A stretch of 64,000 bases of DNA from Nitrospinota bacterium (GTDB lineage Bacteria; Nitrospinota; Nitrospinia; Nitrospinales; VA-1). Of the stretch, positions 57,050 through 64,000 are shown piece after piece. Below the pieces are notes generated by a model. The model saw only the letters and a program-made list of their open reading frames with translations, made no database searches and had not been told where the DNA came from. Every line of letters begins with the position of its first letter. Positions within the stretch are counted from its first letter, which is position 1. The translations under genes were made by a program, and so were the position numbers. The stretch lies in contig JAQCGX010000001.1 in assembly GCA_027619975.1 (NCBI GenBank), forward strand, positions 1 through 64,000. Reading direction: 5' to 3'.

Positions 57050-57340
57050 TCACTCGGTTTTTTTCAAAAATCCCACAAATCCTATCAGAGCCATGACAAA
57101 ACCAATAGCGCCATATATGTAAACCCCGCCGGCCGTTTTCTCTAAATTTTTCATAAAAAACCCCTGGTTCAATATGAATACCCAGTAGAATAAAAATCCA
57201 TAGGCCATTAAAGTTCCAATTTTATGTTTGCCGACAATCAGGCAAAGCGCACTCAACGCACAAAATATGGCGATCTGACTCAAAGGAATCGTTAGGTTGA
57301 GATTTGATAGAAAACCAAATGATTGGTCGACGGTATCCAT
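57050..57340 (-). CDS. Small membrane protein, hypothetical
   Basis: This 96-residue protein has about three hydrophobic segments (15-33, 42-60, 71-90). I do not recognise it. It is divergent from nirA. Its C-terminus ends in KKTE. Confidence 0.6.
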   Translation of the reverse strand: MDTVDQSFGFLSNLNLTIPLSQIAIFCALSALCLIVGKHKIGTLMAYGFLFYWVFILNQGFFMKNLEKTAGGVYIYGAIGFVMALIGFVGFLKKTE

Positions 57341-57642
57341 AATTCTTCCTGTGTGAAGTTCGTATCAATTTATAACGGCAGATGACTTCTTGGAGCTATC
57401 TACCTCCTTATTTTACAATATATTAACAGTTTAATCTCGAAAAAATAATTTTCCGCTTTGATTATTTTATAAGGTCCGGTTTTTTTGATCCCTCCCCCCT
57501 CTATGGAAAATTGGTTTTGCCTGATGTATTTTAGGGCAGAATGAAAAATCCCTGATTCATTCTTAGGCACAAAACTCCTTTTCATTTCATCGCCTGTCCC
57601 CGGTCGGCTAAGAATAAAGGCCTTACAGGGGTGGCTCCTACA

Positions 57643-57658
57643 TGGCACGAAAATTGTA
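57643..57658 (+). promoter_or_regulatory. Sigma-54-like promoter upstream of nirA
   Basis: TGGCACG-N4-TTGTA has a consensus -24 element. The -12 GC is GT here, so it is imperfect. It lies 58 bases upstream of the nirA start, where a nitrogen-regulated promoter would be expected. Confidence 0.5.
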
Positions 57659-57715
57659 ATTCTTCCAGTCTTGGAGTTAAAAAATCCGTTTTGAGAATTT
57701 AAAGAGGAATTTGAG

Positions 57716-59299
57716 TTGAATAAGATTGAGCGCATAAAGTTGGAAAAGGACGGTTTGGACATTAAACATGACCTTCGTCGCTTTGCTGAAGAGGGGTGGG
57801 AAGCCATCAGTGAAGACGATGTCCAACGCTTGAAATGGTATGGGCTGTTTCTAAGGAACCCGACTCCGGGCTTTTTCATGCTGCGGGTGCGGATTCCAAA
57901 CGGACATACGTTTTCCTATCAGATAAAAGTTCTGGCTCAGATTGCTCAGGGTTTTGGTAACGGAGTCATCGATATCACCACCCGCCAGCAGTTGCAGATA
58001 CGTCATTTAAAAATAGAAAACATTCCTGAAGTGTTTGAACTGCTGGAAATGATCGGCCTTACTTCTGCCCAGACGGGCCTGGACAATGTGCGTAATATCA
58101 TGGGATGCCCTGTGGCTGGCATTCACCCTAAAGAATTGTTGGACGCGTCACCAGAGGTTATGGCTTTGACGGAGCATATTATTGAAAACCGGGAATTCAC
58201 CAACCTGCCCAGAAAGTTCAATGTCGCGATCACCGGTTGCCCCGACAATTGCCTGCATGCGGAAACTCAGGACTTGGCTCTGGTTCCCGCAAGCAAGGAA
58301 GAGAACGGAAAGCCGGTTTTGGGATTTAACGTTCTGGCTGGCGGAACACTGGGTTCAGGGGGATACCGGGTGGCTTCCTGTCTGAATATTTTTGTGATGC
58401 CTGATGAAGTGGTGGAAGTTTGCGCCGCAGTGATACTGCTATTCAGGGATCATGGCAGTCGCGAGAACCGGGCCCAGAACCGCTTGGCCTTCCTGCTCGA
58501 TGAGTGGGGAGTCGATCGATTTCGCGCTGAATTGGAGAAAAGAATTAAGCGGCATCTTCAGTATGCCGAAAAGGAAATGAGGAATGCGCAAATCTCGGAG
58601 CATATTGGGATTTACCGGCAAAAACAACCGTCGATGAATTATGTCGGATTAAAAATTCCCGTGGGCCGCATCCAGGGCAAAAAGCTGGAACAGGTGGCGG
58701 TATTGGCGGAGCGTTATGGCAACGGCGAGATCCGCATATCCCCTGCGCAGGCTCTGATCCTTCCGAACGTATCGGATAAAAACCTGGGTGACCTTCTCGA
58801 GGAACCTCTCCTTAAGGAACTGGATTACCATCCTTCCAGCATCATGCGGGGCCTGGTGAGTTGCGTGGGCAGTGACTATTGCCATCTGGCGGCCATTGAG
58901 ACCAAGGGGCGGGCACTGGAAGTCGCAACAAAACTGGAGAAATCTTTAAGCGACACGTCCCCCATCACCATGCACTGGTCCGGTTGCCCGGCAGGGTGCG
59001 GCAACCATTTGGTCGCCGATATTGGCTTGCTCGGCAAAAGGATTAAATTCAAAGGTCAGGTAGTGGACGGGGTGGATATTTTTGTGGGCGGGCGGGCCGG
59101 GCCCGATCCCAAGCTGGCGGTGAAGATCATGGAAAATATTCCCTGCGATCTTTTGCCCGGAGTTTTGGAACAAATCATTCCCTACCACACTCGTGAAAAG
59201 ATGCATCGGGTCAAGGGGCAAAGGAAAAGAAAAATTGTGGGAAAAAAAACGGAGGAATCGGTTCGCTCTGAAATTCCCATTCCCCAAAAATCTTTATAA
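57716..59299 (+). CDS. nirA: Ferredoxin-nitrite reductase (assimilatory, siroheme)
   Basis: This 527-residue protein has the siroheme/[4Fe-4S] motif C383-x5-C389 and C424-x3-C428, preceded by nitrite/sulfite reductase ferredoxin half-domains (GVIDITTRQQLQIRHLKIENIPEV and GNGEIRISPAQALILPN). TTG start at 57716 with AGAGGA seven bases upstream. It reduces nitrite to ammonium using ferredoxin. The next gene is a formate/nitrite-family transporter 30 bases on, so an assimilation operon is likely. A sulfite reductase reading is less likely given that neighbour. Confidence 0.9.
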   Translation: MNKIERIKLEKDGLDIKHDLRRFAEEGWEAISEDDVQRLKWYGLFLRNPTPGFFMLRVRIPNGHTFSYQIKVLAQIAQGFGNGVIDITTRQQLQIRHLKIENIPEVFELLEMIGLTSAQTGLDNVRNIMGCPVAGIHPKELLDASPEVMALTEHIIENREFTNLPRKFNVAITGCPDNCLHAETQDLALVPASKEENGKPVLGFNVLAGGTLGSGGYRVASCLNIFVMPDEVVEVCAAVILLFRDHGSRENRAQNRLAFLLDEWGVDRFRAELEKRIKRHLQYAEKEMRNAQISEHIGIYRQKQPSMNYVGLKIPVGRIQGKKLEQVAVLAERYGNGEIRISPAQALILPNVSDKNLGDLLEEPLLKELDYHPSSIMRGLVSCVGSDYCHLAAIETKGRALEVATKLEKSLSDTSPITMHWSGCPAGCGNHLVADIGLLGKRIKFKGQVVDGVDIFVGGRAGPDPKLAVKIMENIPCDLLPGVLEQIIPYHTREKMHRVKGQRKRKIVGKKTEESVRSEIPIPQKSL

Positions 59300-59329
59300 A
59301 CGCTTCATACAAAACAGGAGGGTTTTTCT

Positions 59330-60157
59330 GTGTTTGCAGAAGAGATAAATAAAATCACAGAGGTTGCGGAAAATAAAATCCAATACATGCAACGGTCTCC
59401 CTTGGGTTACGTGCTGTTATCTGCCTTGGCAGGCATTTATCTGGGATTTGGGATTGTCTTGATTTTTTCGGTGGGGGGGCCTATTGCCGCAGGCGGTGGG
59501 GAGGCTTACCTGAAACTTATCATGGGCGCGTGTTTTGGAATCGCCTTGAGCTTGGTGATTTTTGCCGGATCTGAATTATTTACCGGAAACAACATGGTTT
59601 TTGCGGTGGGCCAACTGAGCAAAAAGGTGGGGGTCCGTTCGATCCTGATTTTATTTGCCCTGTGTTTTCTGGGCAATTTGCTGGGTTCGGTGTTTCTTGG
59701 CTGGCTGGTGGTTAGCGGTGGCAGTCTGACGGGGGACGCCCAGGCGCTGATCCTGAAAGCATCCGCTATGAAAATGAATCTGGGGGCGACAGAAGCTTTT
59801 TTACGGGGGATTCTTTGCAACTGGCTGGTTTGTCTTGCGGTCTGGGTATCCCTCAGAACCCAGAGCGATACGGCCAAGCTGATCATGATTTTCTGGTGCC
59901 TGTTTGCCTTCATTGCTAGCGGATTTGAACACAGCATCGCCAATCAAAGTTTATTGAGCATGGCGATGTTTCTTCCGCATGGGCCGGAAATTTCGCTGGC
60001 GGGGTTTTTTCATAATCAATTGTTTGTGACCGCCGGCAACATGGTGGGCGGGGGCATTATGGTGGGCAAGGTTTATTGGTTCACAGTGACGGATTTTAAA
60101 GGCAAGGAAACGCCTGAAACTGCAGTTGCTCTTCATCCTGCGGAAAATCAGGAATAG
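59330..60157 (+). CDS. Formate/nitrite transporter family channel
   Basis: This 275-residue protein has six membrane segments and the FNT motifs (LVIFAGSELFTGNNM, GNLLGSVFLG, SGFEHSIANQS and GNMVGGGIMVGKVYW). The GTG start at 59330 has AGGAGGG nine bases upstream. The protein probably imports nitrite (NirC-like) for the adjacent nirA, though formate transport cannot be excluded. It is separated from nirA by 30 bases. Confidence 0.9.
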   Translation: MFAEEINKITEVAENKIQYMQRSPLGYVLLSALAGIYLGFGIVLIFSVGGPIAAGGGEAYLKLIMGACFGIALSLVIFAGSELFTGNNMVFAVGQLSKKVGVRSILILFALCFLGNLLGSVFLGWLVVSGGSLTGDAQALILKASAMKMNLGATEAFLRGILCNWLVCLAVWVSLRTQSDTAKLIMIFWCLFAFIASGFEHSIANQSLLSMAMFLPHGPEISLAGFFHNQLFVTAGNMVGGGIMVGKVYWFTVTDFKGKETPETAVALHPAENQE

Positions 60158-60224
60158 TTTCCGCATCCGATTTTCTGTATCTTTGGGAGATTAGGGATAA
60201 TTTTTCATTGAAAGGGAACATCGG

Positions 60225-61064
60225 ATGGCGCAACTGGAAGACGAGTTCGGGGATATTTTGCAAAAAGCGCGGGACGGTAAATCCTGGTCGCAAAATGATT
60301 TGGCACGGTCGGTAGGCATTTCCCCGGATGCCATTCGCCGGATGGAGAGCTATGAGTACATCCCCGATGACACCGTCCTCCTGAAAATAGCCGATGCCCT
60401 GGATCTGCATGGGCCTTCTCTCGTTGTGATTGCTAAAGAGGCCTGGGTTCCTAATGCAATTTCTCCAGATCCGGGTCCCTTTGAACTGATTTGTCTTAAC
60501 GTGTTCATGGGAATGTATCCGGTGACGTGTTATCTGCTGATTTGCCGGGATACCCGGGAAACCGCGATTATCGATACCGGGGCCAACCCTGATGTGGTCA
60601 TCAAAAAAGCCGTAGAACTGAACGTCCGTCCTTCAAAAATTCTGCTCACGCATTCGCATCCCGATCATGCCGCGGGGCTCAGTGTTTTGGACCGGGAATA
60701 TGATTGCCCGACGTGGATCGATAAAAAAGAACCGCGTCCTTCCGGTAGTCGCGATCTTCGCACTGTCGCCGATGGCGAAATCCTCCCGTTGGGAAACCTG
60801 GAAATTAAAATTTTAGCCACTCCGGGCCATACTCAGGGAGGGGTTTCGTACCAGGTCGGAGAATCCATTTTTTCCGGGGATTGCATATTTGCGGGGTCGA
60901 TGGGCCGGGCCAACGCTTCCTGGCCGGGGCTGTTTCAATCAATCACCACCCGCCTGCTCACGTTTCCGGACCACTACCGCCTGTTTCCAGGGCACGGCCC
61001 CGCCACCACAGTGGGGGAGGAAAAGCGGCACAACCCTTTCTTTTATGGCAAGGTTTCAGAATAA
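60225..61064 (+). CDS. HTH (XRE)-metallo-beta-lactamase fold fusion protein
   Basis: This 279-residue protein has an XRE-like helix-turn-helix at residues 8-65 (SWSQNDLARSVGISPDAIRRMESYEYIP), then a metallo-beta-lactamase fold with T-H143-S-H145-P-D147-H148 and the later GHTQGGVSYQVGESIFSGDCIFA and FPGHGPAT motifs. MBL proteins hydrolyse thioesters or lactones or act as glyoxalase II. A DNA-binding fusion suggests a regulator sensing a small molecule, or enzyme autoregulation. It is 67 bases after the nitrite channel gene and may belong to the same unit. Confidence 0.85.
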   Translation: MAQLEDEFGDILQKARDGKSWSQNDLARSVGISPDAIRRMESYEYIPDDTVLLKIADALDLHGPSLVVIAKEAWVPNAISPDPGPFELICLNVFMGMYPVTCYLLICRDTRETAIIDTGANPDVVIKKAVELNVRPSKILLTHSHPDHAAGLSVLDREYDCPTWIDKKEPRPSGSRDLRTVADGEILPLGNLEIKILATPGHTQGGVSYQVGESIFSGDCIFAGSMGRANASWPGLFQSITTRLLTFPDHYRLFPGHGPATTVGEEKRHNPFFYGKVSE

Positions 61065-61117
61065 AAGATTTATCTTCTTAGGGTTGCGGATTGTCTGCCA
61101 AAGCCTATACTTTGCGT

Positions 61118-62692
61118 ATGGACCCGGAAAATGTCAATTACCATTATTGCGATGATCTCCCCACCAAGCCATTGCCGGCAAACACCCGGGTTCTGGTAAC
61201 AGGGGCCAACGGCTACGTCGGCCACCGCTTGATTCCGGAACTGATTTTCCGAGGTTATATCGTCCGCTGCATGTTCCGCCGTAAAACCATGCCTGCCATT
61301 TTGGTTCACCCGAGAATTGAAGTTGCCTACGCCGATTGCCATGACAAGGATGAATTGCGGGCGGCGTTGAAGGACGTTGATTATGCCTATTACCTGATTC
61401 ACAGCATGCGCGGTAAAAATAAGCTGTTTAGAGAAAGGGATAAACAGGCCGCCAAAAATTTTCTTGAAGCGGCGGAGGAAAATGGGATCAAAAGGATCAT
61501 TTACCTGGGCGGATTGGGTGAGACGAACGAGCGATTGTCTTCGCATCTTAAAAGCAGGATGGAAGTCGGAAGCATATTGTCCAGCGGCACCATTCCGGTG
61601 ATTCGCCTTAGGGCGGCTATCATTCTCGGAACCGGGAGCGCTTCCTACGAATTGTTAAAATCTCTGGTATCCCACAACCGCTGGATTCCATTCCTGACTG
61701 AATTTGACTCCAAATGCCAGCCGATTGCGGTGCGGGATGTGATCAAATATCTGGTCGGCGTCCTGGAAACCGACAACCTGACTACCAAGGCGTACCATAT
61801 AGGCGGAAAGGACATCTTGTCCTATACCGAACTTGTCAAGCGTTTCGCCAAAATTCTCAACAAAAACGTCCGACTGTTTGAAGTTTCCTGGGTTCCCCTG
61901 CCAGTGGGCTTGATGTGCCGTCTGTATGCCTACTGGCTTCATCTTTTTAATTCCGTTCCGGTTAATATTTCTTATCTCTTGCTGCATAGTTTGAGAACCG
62001 ATGTCCTCTGCACGGAAAATGACATTTACAAGATACTGCCCTTTGAACCCCTGGATTTTAATACAGCAGTGGAATGGGCGCTTAAAAAGGAAGAGCAATC
62101 CCGCGTGTTTTCTCATTGGAGCGATGTTTCCCCCGAGCGAATGAAGGATCTGATGCCCCTTTGCGAGTACGAATCCGCTAATTTTATGATCGATGAACAT
62201 TCGATAAACATCTCCGCGCCGCCGGATACGGTGTTCCCTCTCATCTGCCGTGTAGGCGGAAAGCATGGCTGGATCGCCGCCAATTTATTGTGGAAAATCC
62301 GTGGGGCCGTAGACAGGATGTTGGGCGGTCCCGGTTTGAACCGGGGGCGAAGGGACGATAACCAATTACGCGAGGGGGATTCTGTAGATTTCTGGAGAGT
62401 GGAAAAACTGGAAGTGAATAAGGAATTGCTTCTACGGGCAGAGATGTTATCCCCCGGCCTGTCCTGGTTGCAATTTTCGCTCATTCCGCAGGGGACCGAT
62501 AAAACGAAACTGACCCTCAGGGCGCATTTCATTCCTCAACCGCTTTGGGGAAATCTCTACTGGTTTTTAATGGCGAAATTTCACGATTATATTTTTAAGG
62601 GGATGCTGTCTTATTTTAGGAATGAGGCGGTCAATGCTCGCAGGGGATCACTGGTCCCCAAACCTTCCCATGATGCATCAACTCATCCCTGA
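61118..62692 (+). CDS. SDR-family protein with C-terminal DUF2867 domain
   Basis: This protein is about 524 residues from ATG 61118 (an in-frame TTG at 61091 is possible). The N-terminal NAD(P)-binding domain has VLVTGANGYVGHRLIPEL and IYLGGLGETNERLSSHLKSRMEVG, as in atypical SDR NmrA-like proteins. The C-terminal half (about 355-515) is DUF2867 (FWRVEKLEVNKELLLRAEM, PGLSWLQF). Function is unknown; the family is widespread and sometimes described as redox sensor-like. It follows the HTH-MBL gene by about 50 bases. Confidence 0.82.
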   Translation: MDPENVNYHYCDDLPTKPLPANTRVLVTGANGYVGHRLIPELIFRGYIVRCMFRRKTMPAILVHPRIEVAYADCHDKDELRAALKDVDYAYYLIHSMRGKNKLFRERDKQAAKNFLEAAEENGIKRIIYLGGLGETNERLSSHLKSRMEVGSILSSGTIPVIRLRAAIILGTGSASYELLKSLVSHNRWIPFLTEFDSKCQPIAVRDVIKYLVGVLETDNLTTKAYHIGGKDILSYTELVKRFAKILNKNVRLFEVSWVPLPVGLMCRLYAYWLHLFNSVPVNISYLLLHSLRTDVLCTENDIYKILPFEPLDFNTAVEWALKKEEQSRVFSHWSDVSPERMKDLMPLCEYESANFMIDEHSINISAPPDTVFPLICRVGGKHGWIAANLLWKIRGAVDRMLGGPGLNRGRRDDNQLREGDSVDFWRVEKLEVNKELLLRAEMLSPGLSWLQFSLIPQGTDKTKLTLRAHFIPQPLWGNLYWFLMAKFHDYIFKGMLSYFRNEAVNARRGSLVPKPSHDASTHP

Positions 62693-62906
62693 CCTTACAT
62701 TTTATAAAACAGTGCACGACACCAGGAAAAGAGACGTTTGTTTGAACAAGCTCTGGATTGGCGCCGGAACGGTGGCGGGGAATAATTTTGTTGCCCTGCA
62801 TACCGTTATGATATGCTTTGTGTTTGCTTGAAAAAGTTTTGTAAGAACTAATAAAAGTTTGTCTATTTTGATATTTTTGAGCCGCTATAAGCGACCAACC
62901 ATCCGT

Positions 62907-64000
62907 ATGAAAAAACTTCTCCCTTATGGTTTATTGATTCTGGCTTTTCTACTTGCCGGGTGCCCCGAACCGAAAGTTCAGGAAAAAATGCCTCCCCTTT
63001 TTGTGCTTTCCTTTGCCACGGAAGCGGGAGCCGAGCCTTCGTTTTTGATCACCGACGATTTTAACCGCGACGGAATACTGGATCTGGTGGTGACCAACAG
63101 CGGCGATCATACCTTTTCATTTTTCAAGGGAAATGGAGACGGTACGTTTAAAGACCAGACCGTGTTTGCCACCGACAGGGACCCCATTTGCATCGTTGCC
63201 GCCGATTTTAATCTCGATGGCTACCTGGACCTGGCAGTGTTGAATTACGAAGATCAGAACATTCAGATTTTCATGAACACCCGCCTGGGAAGTTTTCAAG
63301 ATAGCGGTGTCAAAATGAATGTGGGGAAGATCCCGATCAATTTAACGGCGGGAGATTTCAATGAAGATGGGTTTCCCGACCTTGCCGTCACCTTGCGTTT
63401 TCACAAGGTGGTGACCCTGATGGGCAAGGGCGATGGAAAATTTGACGACCCGAAAAGCATGCCGGTGAGAGGTCAGCCCACGGCGCTGGTTCTGGGGGAT
63501 TACAATCACGACAAGCATGTGGATATCGCCGTTGCTCTTGCGGGGTCCGGGAATAGAGGGGTGCAGATTCTTTGGGGCAAAGGCGACGGGGCGTTCAAGC
63601 CTTCCAAACTTTTTAAAGGCGGCGGTCAACCCCTGACCATTGTCAATCTCGATGTTAATGGCGACGGCTATGGCGATCTGGTAACGTCCAGCAATGTCCT
63701 GCATGCGATGACGGCGGTCATCAATAATGGCGACGAGACGTTCCGAACGCTCCGGGATTTTGCATCGGGCAGTTTCCCCAAGTTTGTGGTGGCGGCGGAT
63801 TTCACCGGAGACGGGCTCATGGATATTGCGGTTTCCAACTCGACGGATGACACCATCTCCGTTTCCCTGGGCAAGGGAGATGGAACCTTCACCTACCCGC
63901 CCATTTACCATCGGGTCGATGAATACCCGCAGGGGATTGTCACCGGAGATTTTGACGGCGATGGCTTGATAGACATCGCGATCGCCTGCCGCGATAAAGG
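62907..64000 (+). CDS. FG-GAP/VCBS repeat lipoprotein (cut by window end)
   Basis: An ATG at 62907 opens a frame that remains open to the last base, so at least 364 residues are present and the 3-prime end is missing. The N-terminus KKLLPYGLLILAFLLAGCPEP is a lipoprotein signal with lipobox LAGC. The rest consists of FG-GAP repeats with calcium loops (DFNRDGILDLVV, DFNLDGYLDLAV, DFNEDGFPDLAV, DFTGDGLMDIAV), each about 50-60 residues, forming a beta-propeller. It is probably on the outer membrane and may bind calcium or a ligand. The gene is alone in the visible part. Confidence 0.9.
   Translation, partial: MKKLLPYGLLILAFLLAGCPEPKVQEKMPPLFVLSFATEAGAEPSFLITDDFNRDGILDLVVTNSGDHTFSFFKGNGDGTFKDQTVFATDRDPICIVAADFNLDGYLDLAVLNYEDQNIQIFMNTRLGSFQDSGVKMNVGKIPINLTAGDFNEDGFPDLAVTLRFHKVVTLMGKGDGKFDDPKSMPVRGQPTALVLGDYNHDKHVDIAVALAGSGNRGVQILWGKGDGAFKPSKLFKGGGQPLTIVNLDVNGDGYGDLVTSSNVLHAMTAVINNGDETFRTLRDFASGSFPKFVVAADFTGDGLMDIAVSNSTDDTISVSLGKGDGTFTYPPIYHRVDEYPQGIVTGDFDGDGLIDIAIACRDK

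Noticed and set aside
62622-62831. A 69-codon plus-strand frame overlapping the end of the SDR/DUF2867 gene
   Set aside because: It overlaps a well-supported gene in another frame and has no recognisable domain.

Overview
The window is about 64 kb of bacterial chromosome of moderate GC content. It carries one tRNA gene (Lys, CTT), no rRNA, and no CRISPR array or phage block that I can see. The gene set fits a Gram-negative marine bacterium of the Nitrospinota (Nitrospina-like) type: a siroheme ferredoxin-nitrite reductase next to a formate/nitrite-family channel, a full TonB/ExbB/ExbD system, glycogen enzymes, many multi-domain signalling proteins, and long kinesin-light-chain-type TPR proteins. 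The phylum call is inference from gene content, not a measured placement.

Layout. 0.5-4 kb: surface polysaccharide genes (SGNH-like protein, O-antigen ligase-like protein, dTDP-sugar epimerase). 4-8.3 kb: DUF5610-like protein, SDR dehydrogenase, SirB1-like protein, 1-Cys peroxiredoxin, tRNA-Lys. 8.5-16.4 kb: a TonB-dependent uptake locus (His-rich exported protein, outer-membrane receptor, Cys-motif beta-propeller protein, ExbB, two ExbD, TonB, exported Asp-rich repeat protein). 16.5-18.9 kb: a class-II synthetase-like amino acid:carrier-protein ligase between two paralogous small genes that share a 117-bp identical segment. 19.5-26.6 kb: hybrid kinase, REC-kinase, CheY-like regulator, small charged protein and a PilB/GspE ATPase, all co-directional. 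26.8-28.3 kb: thiD-tenA thiamin salvage. 28.9-39.7 kb: SagB-type double nitroreductase, YaiI-like protein, DUF523/DUF1722 protein, glycogen phosphorylase, GH63-like glucosidase, YchJ-like protein, RlmM-like methyltransferase. 39.8-50.4 kb: two paralogous XRE regulators, a LuxR regulator, large TPR proteins, pyrophosphatase and two families of small inverted-repeat elements. 50.5-56 kb: CBS protein, LemA-like protein, HDOD protein, small exported proteins, a large pentapeptide-repeat protein. 56.5-64 kb: DCC-family protein, nirA and nitrite channel, an HTH-metallo-beta-lactamase fusion, an SDR/DUF2867 protein and a truncated FG-GAP lipoprotein at the window edge.

Three things stand out. First, four otherwise well-preserved genes (hybrid kinase, PilB-like ATPase, GH63-like glucosidase, LemA-like protein) are each broken by exactly one in-frame stop (TAG, TAA, TAG, TAG), with homologous coding continuing in the same frame. 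TAG also ends several ordinary genes here, so a simple code change is unlikely. Second, there are two families of roughly 170-bp non-autonomous inverted-repeat elements. One has two copies, each flanked by TAAA. Members of both families share a near-identical internal hairpin. Third, three sigma-54-like promoter motifs sit upstream of nirA, a LuxR gene and an XRE operon, which hints at nitrogen-linked or stress-linked control.
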